31,534 nucleotides of DNA from a virus, in IMG/VR virus record IMGVR_UViG_3300037558_000527, positions 1 through 31,534 of that record; one strand, given 5' to 3'. Numbering within the stretch: the stretch's first letter is position 1; each line of letters starts with the position of its first letter. The notes under the pieces are model-generated. The model was not told the DNA's origin. It searched no databases and saw nothing but the letters and a program-made list of their open reading frames with translations. The position numbers and the translations under genes were made by a program. Shown in pieces: positions 20,170-28,687 of the stretch.

Positions 20170-22221
20170 CTAGGCGATACCAGCATCAGATAGACGCTTT
20201 TCTAGGGTTTCGATCTTTGCGATTGCTTCTTGTAGAGCTGAAGTTAGCAGAGGCACAAGTTTTGCTTGGTCAATGCCTTGGTAAACAGGATTACCTTTAT
20301 CGTCAACTTCATCGTGCGTTCCAGTGACAGCTTCTGGTACGACAATCTGTGCTTCATGAGCAAGAAAGCCATCGACCGTTGTATCAGCAGCAGCAATAAA
20401 ATTAAACCGCTTAGGTTGAAGTTGTTTGATACGGGTAATTCCATTAGTAAGATCAACAACGTTTTCTTTCAAGCGGTAGTCAGAGCTTCCAACATAAGCC
20501 GTAGATGTGCCGTTATTTGTAAACGTAATGGAGCCGCCAGTCGTGCCGTTTGCTTTGAACTCTATAAGGTTACTGTTTCCGCTAAATGATGAATTGGTAT
20601 TTATAATTGCTCCTGTATGAGCAGGTGCGTATGCGAGAAATAATTTTTCATTTGAAACTCCACTTGTAGAATTTATTAACAGCCTGCCCGAGCTGTCGAT
20701 TCGTAGACGCTCGGTGCCAGCACCACCAAAAACTAAGGCATCGTCCGCATGTTTATACCCTACGTATCCACGATACTGACTAGCTGCTGCACTTCCGTCA
20801 CCAAATTGAAGGTATGACTGACCATTTGTCGGAGCAAAACACTGAAAACCGCCAGGAACGGACGATAAAGATCCCACACTTATAGTTTGTCCGCCTGCGT
20901 TTGAATCAATATCGTCACCAACACGCAAGTCAAAACCTCCTGCTGGAATTTTTATCTGTCCCGAGCTGTCGATTCGCATCCGCTCGATACTATTTGTTCC
21001 AATACGTAAGGTATTATCGCTATGACCATATTGAAATGAACCTGCATATTCTCCCACTCCTGATGTAGCATCAGAGAAAAATATGCTTGAATAATCTGAT
21101 GTGCCCGCTCTAATTGTTAATCCGCAGCTACCAGAATCTTGAAGCGTGAGATTATCGGAAGCAGGAGTACCTTCAGTTGTCGTACCAACCAACAGCCTGC
21201 CCGAGCTGTCGATTCGCATACGCTCGCTGCCTTGAATCCCAAACTTAAGAGGAAACGCACCACGAGTTTCTAGCGTTCCGGCGCCTGCGTCAGATCTAAG
21301 TTCAACAGCCTGATTATTACTACTAACACGTACTGTTGAGACTCCTGAACGGAAAACTTCTAAGCCAGTACCAACACCAAAAACAGGCGACGGCGTACCG
21401 ATGCCGACGTTTCCACTTGAGTCAACAGTGATGCGCTGCGTTCCACCCGTTGCAATCGCTAACGAATCCGCTCCAGGCTGAAACAACCCACTATTTACAT
21501 CGCCATTAAATACAAGCGCAGGCGCACCCGCTGTTCCTGCTGTAAGATTTAAAGCCTGATTAAATGTCCAGCAATCAGTGCTATCAACCCACGTAAGAGT
21601 TTTATCAGTAGCGCCTTTTAGCGTAATTCCACCGCCATCAGCCGTTGTATCTGAAGGGGTGGAGACCTTTCCGATTTCAATATTCTTGTCTTCAACAACC
21701 AAAGTGGTCGAATCGATTGTTGTTGTTGTGCCGTTGACAGTTAGATCGTTTGTAACCGTGAGGTTGTTAGCAATCGTGATGTCATTTGCAAGCTTGTCAC
21801 CGGTTACAGCATCATTTGCAAGCTTGGCAGTTGTAACCGACCCATCAGGCGGAGCAGAGGCTCCTGACGCTGCACTCGTTACCCGGCCTTGAGCATCAAC
21901 TGTAATGTTGGCTGTCGTGTAAGAACCTGCGGTAACACTTGTGTTGGCAATCTTTGCCGCAGTTACAGCATCATCTGCAATCTTTGCCGCAGTGATTGCA
22001 CTGTCTGCAATGTCCGCAGTAGCCAGCGGGTATGCACTGATTGCGAATCCAGGTACATACGCAAGAGCACTCCAAACTGCAGTGCCATTGCCGATTTTAA
22101 ACTTCTTAGTATCCGTCTCATACCCCAACTCACCATTCAAAAGCGTTGGGTTTGTGCTTGTCCAATTTGCGGCAGTGTCCCGCCGCTGCTGCATTTGGAC
22201 CCTAACGTTTGTTGCTGTCAT
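20170..22221 (-). CDS. Tail fibre/spike with C-terminal S74 self-cleaving chaperone domain
   Basis: The 683-residue product is the likely receptor-binding fibre. The N-terminal 55 residues (VRVQMQQRRDTAANWTSTNP, LLNGELGYETDTKKFKIGNG) match the attachment domain seen in Mtd-type and many phage fibres. A repeat region follows (ADSAITAAKIADDAVTAAKI), then a beta-helix-like shaft with repeated RIDSSGRLLI/V units. The last 104 residues are a peptidase S74 domain: SSDYRLKENV with candidate Ser580-Lys585 dyad, FNFIAAADTTVDGFLAHEAQ, and a terminal coiled coil (LTSALQEAIAKIETLEKRL). S74 domains trimerise the fibre and then cleave themselves off. Confidence 0.9.
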   Translation of the reverse strand: MTATNVRVQMQQRRDTAANWTSTNPTLLNGELGYETDTKKFKIGNGTAVWSALAYVPGFAISAYPLATADIADSAITAAKIADDAVTAAKIANTSVTAGSYTTANITVDAQGRVTSAASGASAPPDGSVTTAKLANDAVTGDKLANDITIANNLTVTNDLTVNGTTTTIDSTTLVVEDKNIEIGKVSTPSDTTADGGGITLKGATDKTLTWVDSTDCWTFNQALNLTAGTAGAPALVFNGDVNSGLFQPGADSLAIATGGTQRITVDSSGNVGIGTPSPVFGVGTGLEVFRSGVSTVRVSSNNQAVELRSDAGAGTLETRGAFPLKFGIQGSERMRIDSSGRLLVGTTTEGTPASDNLTLQDSGSCGLTIRAGTSDYSSIFFSDATSGVGEYAGSFQYGHSDNTLRIGTNSIERMRIDSSGQIKIPAGGFDLRVGDDIDSNAGGQTISVGSLSSVPGGFQCFAPTNGQSYLQFGDGSAAASQYRGYVGYKHADDALVFGGAGTERLRIDSSGRLLINSTSGVSNEKLFLAYAPAHTGAIINTNSSFSGNSNLIEFKANGTTGGSITFTNNGTSTAYVGSSDYRLKENVVDLTNGITRIKQLQPKRFNFIAAADTTVDGFLAHEAQIVVPEAVTGTHDEVDDKGNPVYQGIDQAKLVPLLTSALQEAIAKIETLEKRLSDAGIA
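20679..21216. repeat. Dispersed repeats encoding the fibre shaft motif RIDSSGRL
   Basis: Near-identical stretches of about 25 bp (aacagcctgcccgagctgtc, continuing gattcg) occur at about 20679-20703 and 21191-21216. A shorter copy (cccgagctgtcgattcgca) lies at about 20960-20978. They encode the repeated SSGRLL / RIDSSG units. Such repeats allow unequal recombination that changes fibre length. Confidence 0.7.
21947..22024. repeat. 30-bp period tandem repeats in the fibre N-terminal region
   Basis: Three units at a 30-bp period start near 21947, 21977 and 22007 (core gcaatctttgccgcagt, the last degenerate). They encode ADxAITAAKI-type decapeptides. A related 33-bp pair (catttgcaagcttg) lies at 21783-21840. 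This is a helical or coiled spacer segment common in long fibres. Confidence 0.65.
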
Positions 22222-22223
22222 AA

Positions 22224-22745
22224 TCAGGCACCACCTGAATCAAGTATAAGGCTGGTGGCTACTGCAGGGTCAGCATCGTCGGCGTCCAAGATGAATGGCG
22301 CAGCACCTGAAAAAACGTAGCTATCAAAAGCAGCTAAACTGCCTAGTTGAGCAGATTCACCAACTAAAATAAACTTAACAAGGACTCCTTCGATTGCACG
22401 TATAGAAATAGTAACGTTATATCGTTTAAAGCCAATATGTTCTTCAGTCGGGGTTGTTGTATAGCGATAGATGCTTGCAGAATCAACTGAATTAACACTG
22501 CCAACTACTGCAGCTGGAACAGTAAACTCGCCCGCCGTGCCACTGTTGCTTGAATAGTGAGTGCGTAGTAACTCAATTGAAGCTTGATCAAGACCTTGGT
22601 ATTTGAGGCTAAAAGTTTGACCATTTATAAAATCTGTATGTCTAAACCGAATCGGACCTATCCCAAAAGCAGAATATTCACTAATTTGTGGTGTACCAAA
22701 GTCAAAGTTGATTGAGTTTGGAATTAAACTTGGGAAGGTGCTCAT
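22224..22745 (-). CDS. Tail protein upstream of the fibre (173 aa)
   Basis: The product begins MSTFPSLIPNSINFDFGTPQ, and includes RFRHTDFINGQTFSLKYQGL, LLRTHYSSNSGTAGEFTVPA and RYNVTISIRAIEG. The pattern (xFPSLxPxxxxFxxGxP... with a Gly/Thr-rich loop) resembles small tail-tip or fibre-connector proteins in cyanophages. It lies between tail tip and fibre genes. Virion location is inferred. Confidence 0.75.
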   Translation of the reverse strand: MSTFPSLIPNSINFDFGTPQISEYSAFGIGPIRFRHTDFINGQTFSLKYQGLDQASIELLRTHYSSNSGTAGEFTVPAAVVGSVNSVDSASIYRYTTTPTEEHIGFKRYNVTISIRAIEGVLVKFILVGESAQLGSLAAFDSYVFSGAAPFILDADDADPAVATSLILDSGGA

Positions 22746-22746
22746 G

Positions 22747-23115
22747 TCAAATGTCGTATGGAGCCACGAGGAGTAACTCTACTGATACCCTGACCACACC
22801 TGGATCGTGAACAACCGTAGGAGTCTTTGCGTAAATCCACTGATACCCTGCGGGAAAAGTCAAATCAGAACCCTGCAAAACAGAACTAGGCAAATCAAAT
22901 GGCTGGAAACGATTGTGAACTGCATAATGCGAGAAAATTTGGCTCTGCTGCACTATTGATCCACTCGTAAATGTAAATCTCAACCTGTAATCAACAGCAG
23001 CATTTGTACGGCGAACGGTAACTTCCTTTCCTGAGAGTGTCTTTGAACGACGCACTGCAAAAGAACCCGGCGTGTAACTTCTGCTTTGCGGTGATAGTAA
23101 AGGAAAATCAGCCAT
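22747..23115 (-). CDS. Tail tip accessory protein (122 aa)
   Basis: The ATG at 23115 overlaps the tail-tip stop (TAATG), so the longer frame to 23193 is rejected. The product begins MADFPLLSPQSRSYTPGSFA. It has DYRLRFTFTSGSIVQQSQIF, a segment FDLPSSVLQGSDLTFPAGYQ, and a final VRVSVELLLVAPYDI. Its layout parallels that of the next gene (start xxxFPxLxPxSxxYxPG, end with a beta-strand), suggesting two related tail components. Confidence 0.75.
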   Translation of the reverse strand: MADFPLLSPQSRSYTPGSFAVRRSKTLSGKEVTVRRTNAAVDYRLRFTFTSGSIVQQSQIFSHYAVHNRFQPFDLPSSVLQGSDLTFPAGYQWIYAKTPTVVHDPGVVRVSVELLLVAPYDI

Positions 23116-25793
23116 TAGCTGCAAGTGTAAGTAGGGCTTCCAGGGTCTGCACCATTTGGCACAGTGGCAGAACCAATATCTGAACCAGCCCATTCGACCT
23201 CAATCGTACTTAGATCGTTTGAAAACTGCCACGTTCCTTGAATCCTATAAGTCTCTCTTGCAGCTGGATCGCCAGGGTTAAATTGACTGACTTGCATAAA
23301 TGGCTGTGGTGGTGATGAACTACAAGCCGAATTGGTCCTTAGCCCGCCAATCCTCGGCGTGCCGCCTATCGTTACGAAGGGCTTGCTGACAGCCCAAACA
23401 CCAGATCGCCACGGTGCATTTTCTTCACAAGGTCCGCAAATATAGGATGCACACCCTCCTTGGAATGTGTAAACATTGCCTAGCGAAAACATACAAAGAC
23501 CGTTGATCCTTGGAGCTTTTAGCTCTGCACTCCATTGGTTTCCTTGCTTGTCTAAGAAACTGGTTGTAACTGAATTTGAAAATTCTCTTGCCGGGTCATA
23601 GCTTGTCTTAACTACGGTCCCATTCCAACGCACATAACGATAAAGTGCAAAATTAGGAACTACTATCGCAGTTTCTCCAAGTTGAACAGCAGGAGCAAAG
23701 CCACTATCAGTTGAAGGATCTGGACATTCGCCTTCTACTATGATCACATGATCAATATCTGCAAATGTGATAGACATAAAAAACTTACCGTTAACAGGTT
23801 CTGTTTTACACTCAACTAACGTCTTGATGCCTGTAAGTTTGCTTAATCTGTAGAAACAGACGCGTCCATTTGCACAAGGCAAGGCAGTGTTTGAGACTTC
23901 TACTGCATTGCCGGTGGTAGCTGTAGAACCCCCGAACCCTGTGTTTGAGCCTGTAATGGTTACTGTATCTACTAAAGGCTCATCAATTGGGTCTGGTGGG
24001 TTAGAAGACCCATCCGGATATGGCGAGCCTGGTAACCCAGTGCCAGACGGATATAATGAATCTTGATCATTTGCATCTGGCGCAGGAATATCCTTTTCTG
24101 TATCACCAGACGATGGAGGATTTCCTTGCGTTGATGTAGTCGTTCCAACGGTTGATGTGCTTGTTGAGCTATTAGTGTCGCAATCGTGCGTACTCCGTCC
24201 CACGTTAATAACGTTGCCCGCTCCAACAGCATCGTTAACAGCTTTGGCTACAATGCTTCGGCCTTGGTTGTCTATTGGGAAGTGCGTTAGGTCATACTTG
24301 ATTAAGCTGCCAAAAGTTTTTTCAATTCGGGCAATTTCATACACTTTATCGTGATGCTGGATTTCCCCTTCTGAAGTTTCCCGCTGCAAACGTACGCGAA
24401 CGATGTCCCCTACTACAAGCGAACTGTTGTAGCTTCTTTCACGCACTCTTAAACGGAGGTGGTGCGTAACGTGTTTGCGGGTAGCAAGCTTATATGTTGC
24501 AGCCTTGATAGCGTGGTTCTCTGTTACGCAATAACCGCTCAAGTCCATCGAAACAAACGGGCCAGATGCTGCCTCGCCTTGATACCGAACATTTATCGTC
24601 CGCACCAAACCAAAATCAGCTTCAGGTTGTTGGCGCCACTGCGCTACAACACAAACAGGCTCTCGATCTTCCAGGCTGACAAAGTCAATCTCAAAACCAC
24701 CGCCAAGCACATGGTCTTCTGTAAAGGTAAATTCTGGCGTGATTGCTGTTGTTTTAATCGTGTAGTTTGCGTTGTAGGGCAGACGTGGCCGTAGGCCAAA
24801 CTTACCGTTAGTATTCGTTAAACGAAGCAAGAAATTGTATGAGGTCTTTTGCAGCCAATCAGACAAGTTTTCGCTTTTAGTAACTACGCCATTGAATAGA
24901 AAATTATTAGCGTGAGTAAAGTTAGCTGCAATAGTAAGCGATGGGTCATCAATAAGATCGCTTGGCAACCTTCCGCTTTGCAGCATTAAATATTTAGCAA
25001 GATCAACAAAGTTGTCAGAAGGTCCAGTACCCCCACCAACGAGCCTTGTCACCTGAAGACCTTCTCTTATAAAAGCACTAATTTGTTTGTTCCAATCCGT
25101 GGTGCCGCCAAGTGTTATTTCAAAACTTAGTGTTGTTAAACTACTGTAACTACCAGACGTTCCACAAAATGTAGGCATATTGTGTTCATGATATACCAAA
25201 TAGTAAGTGCCTGTATCCCCTGCAGCATTTCTAGTAAATACACTGTAAAGAAAGTTGCCCATCCTATACATTTTGTTTATGACTGGGTTGGCGGGCAAAG
25301 GGTAAAATCCGCCTGAATCTAGAGGAATAACTGCTTCTATGTAATCATCAATTGTGTTGCCAGGTGGCCAGCTACCCGCACGCGCACCATACCCTTGGTT
25401 GTATGTTCCACGGCGGCAATTGCCGTAGAATATATCTCTAACTTGAATTGTACCGATTTGGCCCTGACTAATAACAAGTAGCAGCTTTACATAGATTTCC
25501 TCTGCGACTGTTATGTCAGTCCACGTTCCACCAGTTTTTACCTTACTAGCAACTACATCGTTAGAAAAACCACCCTCACTTGCTTTTGGAGCGATCATTG
25601 CCCCGCCTGTTTGCACTGAATTTATTGCCCTGCGACGGCAAAAAACAATAGGTATGGGCTCACCAGTTTTTAAAACTGCTTGAGGGCCTGAAACGTCTGG
25701 GTTTCCTTCTGCTGCTTGCGCTTGCAGTTCAGCTACAGACAAGCCAGTTTGTGCTGACAGTAGAAATAGAGGTTCGGTAAATTCGAGTGTCAT
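23115..25793 (-). CDS. Tail tip / central fibre protein with cysteine-rich C-terminal domain (892 aa)
   Basis: This large protein lies in the position of the siphovirus tail-tip hub (lambda J-like role). The N-terminal half contains GTIQVRDIFYGNCRRGTYNQ, SFEITLGGTTDWNKQISAFI, a hub-like FNGVVTKSENLSDWLQKTSY and DIVRVRLQRETSEGEIQHHD. A low-complexity Ser/Thr/Gly/Pro linker spans about 535-610 (STSTSTVGTTTSTQGNPPSS). The C-terminal 270 residues are rich in cysteine (for example FQGGCASYICGPCEE), probably disulfide- or metal-stabilised surface domains. The start is the ATG overlapping the previous stop. Hub identity comes from order and general look rather than a single motif. Confidence 0.8.
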   Translation of the reverse strand: MTLEFTEPLFLLSAQTGLSVAELQAQAAEGNPDVSGPQAVLKTGEPIPIVFCRRRAINSVQTGGAMIAPKASEGGFSNDVVASKVKTGGTWTDITVAEEIYVKLLLVISQGQIGTIQVRDIFYGNCRRGTYNQGYGARAGSWPPGNTIDDYIEAVIPLDSGGFYPLPANPVINKMYRMGNFLYSVFTRNAAGDTGTYYLVYHEHNMPTFCGTSGSYSSLTTLSFEITLGGTTDWNKQISAFIREGLQVTRLVGGGTGPSDNFVDLAKYLMLQSGRLPSDLIDDPSLTIAANFTHANNFLFNGVVTKSENLSDWLQKTSYNFLLRLTNTNGKFGLRPRLPYNANYTIKTTAITPEFTFTEDHVLGGGFEIDFVSLEDREPVCVVAQWRQQPEADFGLVRTINVRYQGEAASGPFVSMDLSGYCVTENHAIKAATYKLATRKHVTHHLRLRVRERSYNSSLVVGDIVRVRLQRETSEGEIQHHDKVYEIARIEKTFGSLIKYDLTHFPIDNQGRSIVAKAVNDAVGAGNVINVGRSTHDCDTNSSTSTSTVGTTTSTQGNPPSSGDTEKDIPAPDANDQDSLYPSGTGLPGSPYPDGSSNPPDPIDEPLVDTVTITGSNTGFGGSTATTGNAVEVSNTALPCANGRVCFYRLSKLTGIKTLVECKTEPVNGKFFMSITFADIDHVIIVEGECPDPSTDSGFAPAVQLGETAIVVPNFALYRYVRWNGTVVKTSYDPAREFSNSVTTSFLDKQGNQWSAELKAPRINGLCMFSLGNVYTFQGGCASYICGPCEENAPWRSGVWAVSKPFVTIGGTPRIGGLRTNSACSSSPPQPFMQVSQFNPGDPAARETYRIQGTWQFSNDLSTIEVEWAGSDIGSATVPNGADPGSPTYTCS

Positions 25794-26257
25794 ATCTGGA
25801 GGGGAACTCCAACCAATGCGTTACTTGCCGTTAGTGGCGGGATCTGCGCTCCAATGGGCGCAAGCGTAGAGCCAAGCTCTACTCTAAGCGCAGTGAACGA
25901 ACCATTCATTCGGGATATGTAGCCCAAAAAGTTTGCAATCAGAATTTGTGTTGACTGAGGGCTGGCAACACCTAAGCGAGTGTCAAACTCATAAACGCTT
26001 AATTCGCACAGATACTTCAGCCTTGACGCTTCTTGGAATGCGTTGACAGCTAAAGAAGTTGCAGGAAATTTTACCTGTATTGATCGCCCGCCTAATGCAG
26101 AAGTCTCTGTAATCCCGTCACAAGCGAAAGGAAAAAAGGTATATGCCTTGGCTGACACAGTGACGGTCTGATTTACATAGAAGTTTTGAAACAACTGGTA
26201 GTCCGCTCCACCTGGAGCGTAAATCCTTAAGTATTGAGCCTGGCCCCTAAAACTCAT
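25790..26257 (-). CDS. Minor tail protein following the tape measure (155 aa)
   Basis: The product begins MSFRGQAQYLRIYAPGGADY and has strands FYVNQTVTVSAKAYTFFPFA and FPATSLAVNAFQEASRLKYL. Then YLCELSVYEFDTRLGVASPQ and a short Pro-rich end follow. It overlaps the tape measure stop (TAATG) and the tail-tip start (ATGA). Position corresponds to distal tail or DUF1833-like proteins in other siphoviruses. The assignment is by context. Confidence 0.72.
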   Translation of the reverse strand: MSFRGQAQYLRIYAPGGADYQLFQNFYVNQTVTVSAKAYTFFPFACDGITETSALGGRSIQVKFPATSLAVNAFQEASRLKYLCELSVYEFDTRLGVASPQSTQILIANFLGYISRMNGSFTALRVELGSTLAPIGAQIPPLTASNALVGVPLQI

Positions 26258-28050
26258 TACGAGACTCCCTGGAATTGACGTGAGCCATAACTACGACCAC
26301 CACGCGCAAGGGATTCTGTTAATTCTCGCATCCCTTCTTCGAATTGGCCCATTGTTAGATACGTCTCATTGTCTTGCTGCATTACAGGGCCGGTTTGAAT
26401 GTTGATAGGCCCAACAAATCCGCCATCTGCAAACTGTGGGATTGCAGCACTGCCGCGACTGCCTGACAGAAAGTTATTAGCAAACCCAGCAGCCTTGCTT
26501 TGCGGAATAATGTATTCAGGCTCACCGCCTTCTCCGACCATTGCAAGAGTCGGACCATTAACAACACCACCTTTTGCAAACTGCGGGACAGTCATCTGCG
26601 GAATTAATGGAATACTCTGAAATAAGCGAATTGGTGCTGGTAATCGATTAAAACCAGAAATTAAACGGTTAACCATGCCGATTGCGCCGTTAACGCCCTT
26701 GCCAATTGCTGAAAGAACATTGTTAAAGATCCCTTTAATGAAGTTAACAACCGTTAAGAATGGAGCTTTTACAACGTCTGCAATTTTAGTGAATAAACCA
26801 ACAAATCCATCAAATAATTTTTGCCCAAACCCAAGCACAGGCTTTACATAAGAGTCCATGTAGAACTGCGCGGCTTTCGTTAAAACATTGCCTACGATAT
26901 TAAACGCTGCCATGAAGAAATCACCAATTGGTTTAAGCGCTTCTGCTATTTGATCTCTGAAAGCATAAATAGCGGCCCCAGCGGCTACAAGCAGTAAAAC
27001 AATCCCTACCGGGCCAGAAAGCACCCCAGCCACAGCAATTCCAAATGCTTTTACTACTGCTATAACCGGCCCAATAGCACCTAACCATCCAGCAATTGTT
27101 GCACCTAACCCCAACGCCTTTATCGCAACCAACGCAGGCCCAATGGCAGCAATCGCAGGTGCAAGCAAAACAAATACCGCTGCTAAAGCACCAACGCCAA
27201 CAATAATCGCCTGAACAGGGCCAGGAAGAGCAGTAAAAGCATTGATAAGAGTTGTCAAAGCTTTTAAGAAAGGCGGCAACGCTTTATTAACAACGCCTCC
27301 AATTGCTTTTTGTAAATCATACATTGCTTCGCCAAATGTATCTTGAACACCTGCCGCCCCTCCTGCCGCGGCAGCGGCTGTACCCCCGTATTGTTTTTCA
27401 AGCTCTTTTAAAATCATTGCTTGAGCCTTTGCTGCTTGACCGGTTTCAACCAAGCTTTTGATTGTCGCTTTTTGCTGGTCAGTAAACTGAATGCCGGACC
27501 TGCTCAAGGCCGACAAATTCGTAACCGGGTCATTTATTGCTTTTGCTAATTGCATAAAGGCGCTCGACACATCAGTGCCGCTAACTTGCGCAACGTTTGC
27601 CGCTGCCATAGCAACAGAGTCATAGGTGCTAACACCGATATTTCCAAAAGAAGTTAGAAGGCCAAATCCTTTTCGAAAATCGTCTTCATTGAACAAGGTT
27701 TCTTTGCCAAGCCTGTCGGCTGACTGCTGCAATTTATCTAATTCCCCAGCACCGGCTCCAACATTTTTAAGACCCTGTTGCAGCAATAACGTTTCAGACT
27801 CAAAACTTGCAGCTGCATTTGCTGCGCCTTTTAAAAATCCAACTAACGCAATCCCAGCTACGCCTCTTAAAACTGTTCCAAGCTGCGAAGCTGTTCCTTT
27901 TAACGAACCTAATTTTTTTTGTGCAACGACAGCCGACTTGCCTAGGCTGTCAACTTTTTGTTTTCCGGTCGTCGCGGCCTTGCTTACTGCATTTAAAGGC
28001 TTGACCGCTTGTCTAGCGTCAACCTTAACAACCAGAATAGACTCAGCCAC
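26257..28050 (-). CDS. Tail tape measure protein (597 aa)
   Basis: The product sets tail length. The N-terminal 110 residues are helical with many Lys/Ala (KAATTGKQKVDSLGKSAVVA). The centre has glutamine/alanine-rich helices and then long hydrophobic segments (about 275-365, AIIVGVGALAAVFVLLAPAI and LSGPVGIVLLLVAAGAAIYA). The C-terminus has repeated FAKGGVV/FADGGFVGP and GEGGEPEYIIP motifs typical of tape measures. The start is GTG at 28050 after a GGCAGG purine stretch. At the usual 1.5 angstrom per residue the tail would be around 90 nm, short for a siphovirus. Confidence 0.92.
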   Translation of the reverse strand: MAESILVVKVDARQAVKPLNAVSKAATTGKQKVDSLGKSAVVAQKKLGSLKGTASQLGTVLRGVAGIALVGFLKGAANAAASFESETLLLQQGLKNVGAGAGELDKLQQSADRLGKETLFNEDDFRKGFGLLTSFGNIGVSTYDSVAMAAANVAQVSGTDVSSAFMQLAKAINDPVTNLSALSRSGIQFTDQQKATIKSLVETGQAAKAQAMILKELEKQYGGTAAAAAGGAAGVQDTFGEAMYDLQKAIGGVVNKALPPFLKALTTLINAFTALPGPVQAIIVGVGALAAVFVLLAPAIAAIGPALVAIKALGLGATIAGWLGAIGPVIAVVKAFGIAVAGVLSGPVGIVLLLVAAGAAIYAFRDQIAEALKPIGDFFMAAFNIVGNVLTKAAQFYMDSYVKPVLGFGQKLFDGFVGLFTKIADVVKAPFLTVVNFIKGIFNNVLSAIGKGVNGAIGMVNRLISGFNRLPAPIRLFQSIPLIPQMTVPQFAKGGVVNGPTLAMVGEGGEPEYIIPQSKAAGFANNFLSGSRGSAAIPQFADGGFVGPINIQTGPVMQQDNETYLTMGQFEEGMRELTESLARGGRSYGSRQFQGVS

Positions 28051-28075
28051 GAAACCTGCCTACAGTGCCTTAAGT

Positions 28076-28608
28076 CTAACGCCGCTTGGCTTTACGCCTA
28101 AGCTCTTCTTCCTCTTTGTACTCCACTTCATAAAGCACGCTCCAAAGCTGCAATTCTTCACGAGACATGCGTTTTGTAAGTTCTGAAAGCGTATAACCCA
28201 AATCGCGGGCTATACGCATCAAGAGTCTTAAGGGATAGTCATTCTTAAGGCACTGAGTTAGTTTTTTGCTTCAGCCTCGGTGACATTGCCTTCTCCAGTA
28301 AGAAGAGCAAGCATCATCCCTTGCAGATCTTCGTCTCTGACTTCGTTTTTAAGTTCAGAAATCTCACCAGCCATAAACATGCGTTGCCCATTTTCATCTA
28401 AAGCTTTCGCAACCAAAAGTTGCAGCGCCATAAGGTTTACGTCGTCGGTTTTTGCTGCTTTTTGAGCTTTTTCGCGTTCTGCCATTGTCAGCGGAGTGCT
28501 CCAAAATTCAAACTCTTCGCCACTGCATAAAGTGACAATACGCTTGATGGGAACAAGGTTTGCGGCTTTTTTGAGACGCTCAAGTGCACGCGATGAAGAC
28601 GAAGACAT
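28076..28608 (-). CDS. Tail assembly chaperone fusion (gpGT-like) made by -1 frameshift, 177 aa
   Basis: The 116-residue upstream frame ends EAEAKN then TAA. A -1 slip on A AAA AAC (28267-28261) reads on as LTQCLKNDYPLRLLMRIARD, then LGYTLSELTKRMSREELQLW and a Glu/Lys-rich end, stopping at TAG 28078-28076. The second part matches T-domain features of tail chaperones (LARxLGxTLxELxxxMSxxEL). In lambda and most siphoviruses gpG and gpGT made in a fixed ratio chaperone the tape measure. This region would otherwise look like a 200-bp gap before the tape measure. The GT join rereads base 28261. Confidence 0.85.
28258..28608 (-). CDS. Tail assembly chaperone, unshifted product (gpG-like, 116 aa)
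   Basis: The product begins MSSSSSRALERLKKAANLVP and has a small beta part (RIVTLCSGEEFEFWSTPLTM). Helices follow (EREKAQKAAKTDDVNLMALQ, LLVAKALDENGQRMF) and an acidic end. This is the usual fold pattern of gpG-like chaperones, which coat the tape measure during assembly. It lies between the major tail protein and the tape measure, the standard position. A strong terminator lies just upstream, so it may be expressed at a lower level than the major tail protein. Confidence 0.88.
   Translation of the reverse strand: MSSSSSRALERLKKAANLVPIKRIVTLCSGEEFEFWSTPLTMAEREKAQKAAKTDDVNLMALQLLVAKALDENGQRMFMAGEISELKNEVRDEDLQGMMLALLTGEGNVTEAEAKN
28261..28267 (-). promoter_or_regulatory. Programmed -1 ribosomal frameshift site A AAA AAC
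   Basis: The heptamer lies in the correct phase: GCA AAA AAC TAA in frame 0, with the stop immediately after. Two CTTAAG copies 11-34 bases downstream (28249-28244 and 28232-28227) could form a weak stimulatory stem. The X XXY YYZ heptamer is the classic -1 slip sequence. Confidence 0.85.
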
Positions 28609-28640
28609 ACAGATTTTCTATCCGGTGGAATTGTAGACAC

Positions 28641-28668
28641 AAAAAAACCCCCAGCGCAAGCTAGGGGT
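28641..28668 (-). terminator. Strong rho-independent terminator between major tail protein and chaperone genes
   Basis: On the minus strand ACCCCTAGC and GCTGGGGGT form a 9-bp stem (one G-T pair) around TTGC, followed by a run of seven T. It lies 20 bases after the major tail protein stop at 28688 and 33 bases before the chaperone start at 28608. Confidence 0.9.
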
Positions 28669-28687
28669 ATTTTGACCAAACCGATTA

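Noticed and set aside
22747-23193. Longer version of the tail tip accessory protein starting at 23193
   Set aside because: The extra 26 residues are Trp/Cys/His-rich and lie within the end of the tail-tip gene; the TAATG overlap fixes the start at 23115.
27626-28186. Plus-strand open frame of 186 codons opposite the tape measure and chaperone
   Set aside because: It mirrors the tape measure and the frameshift extension; its composition is an antisense artefact.
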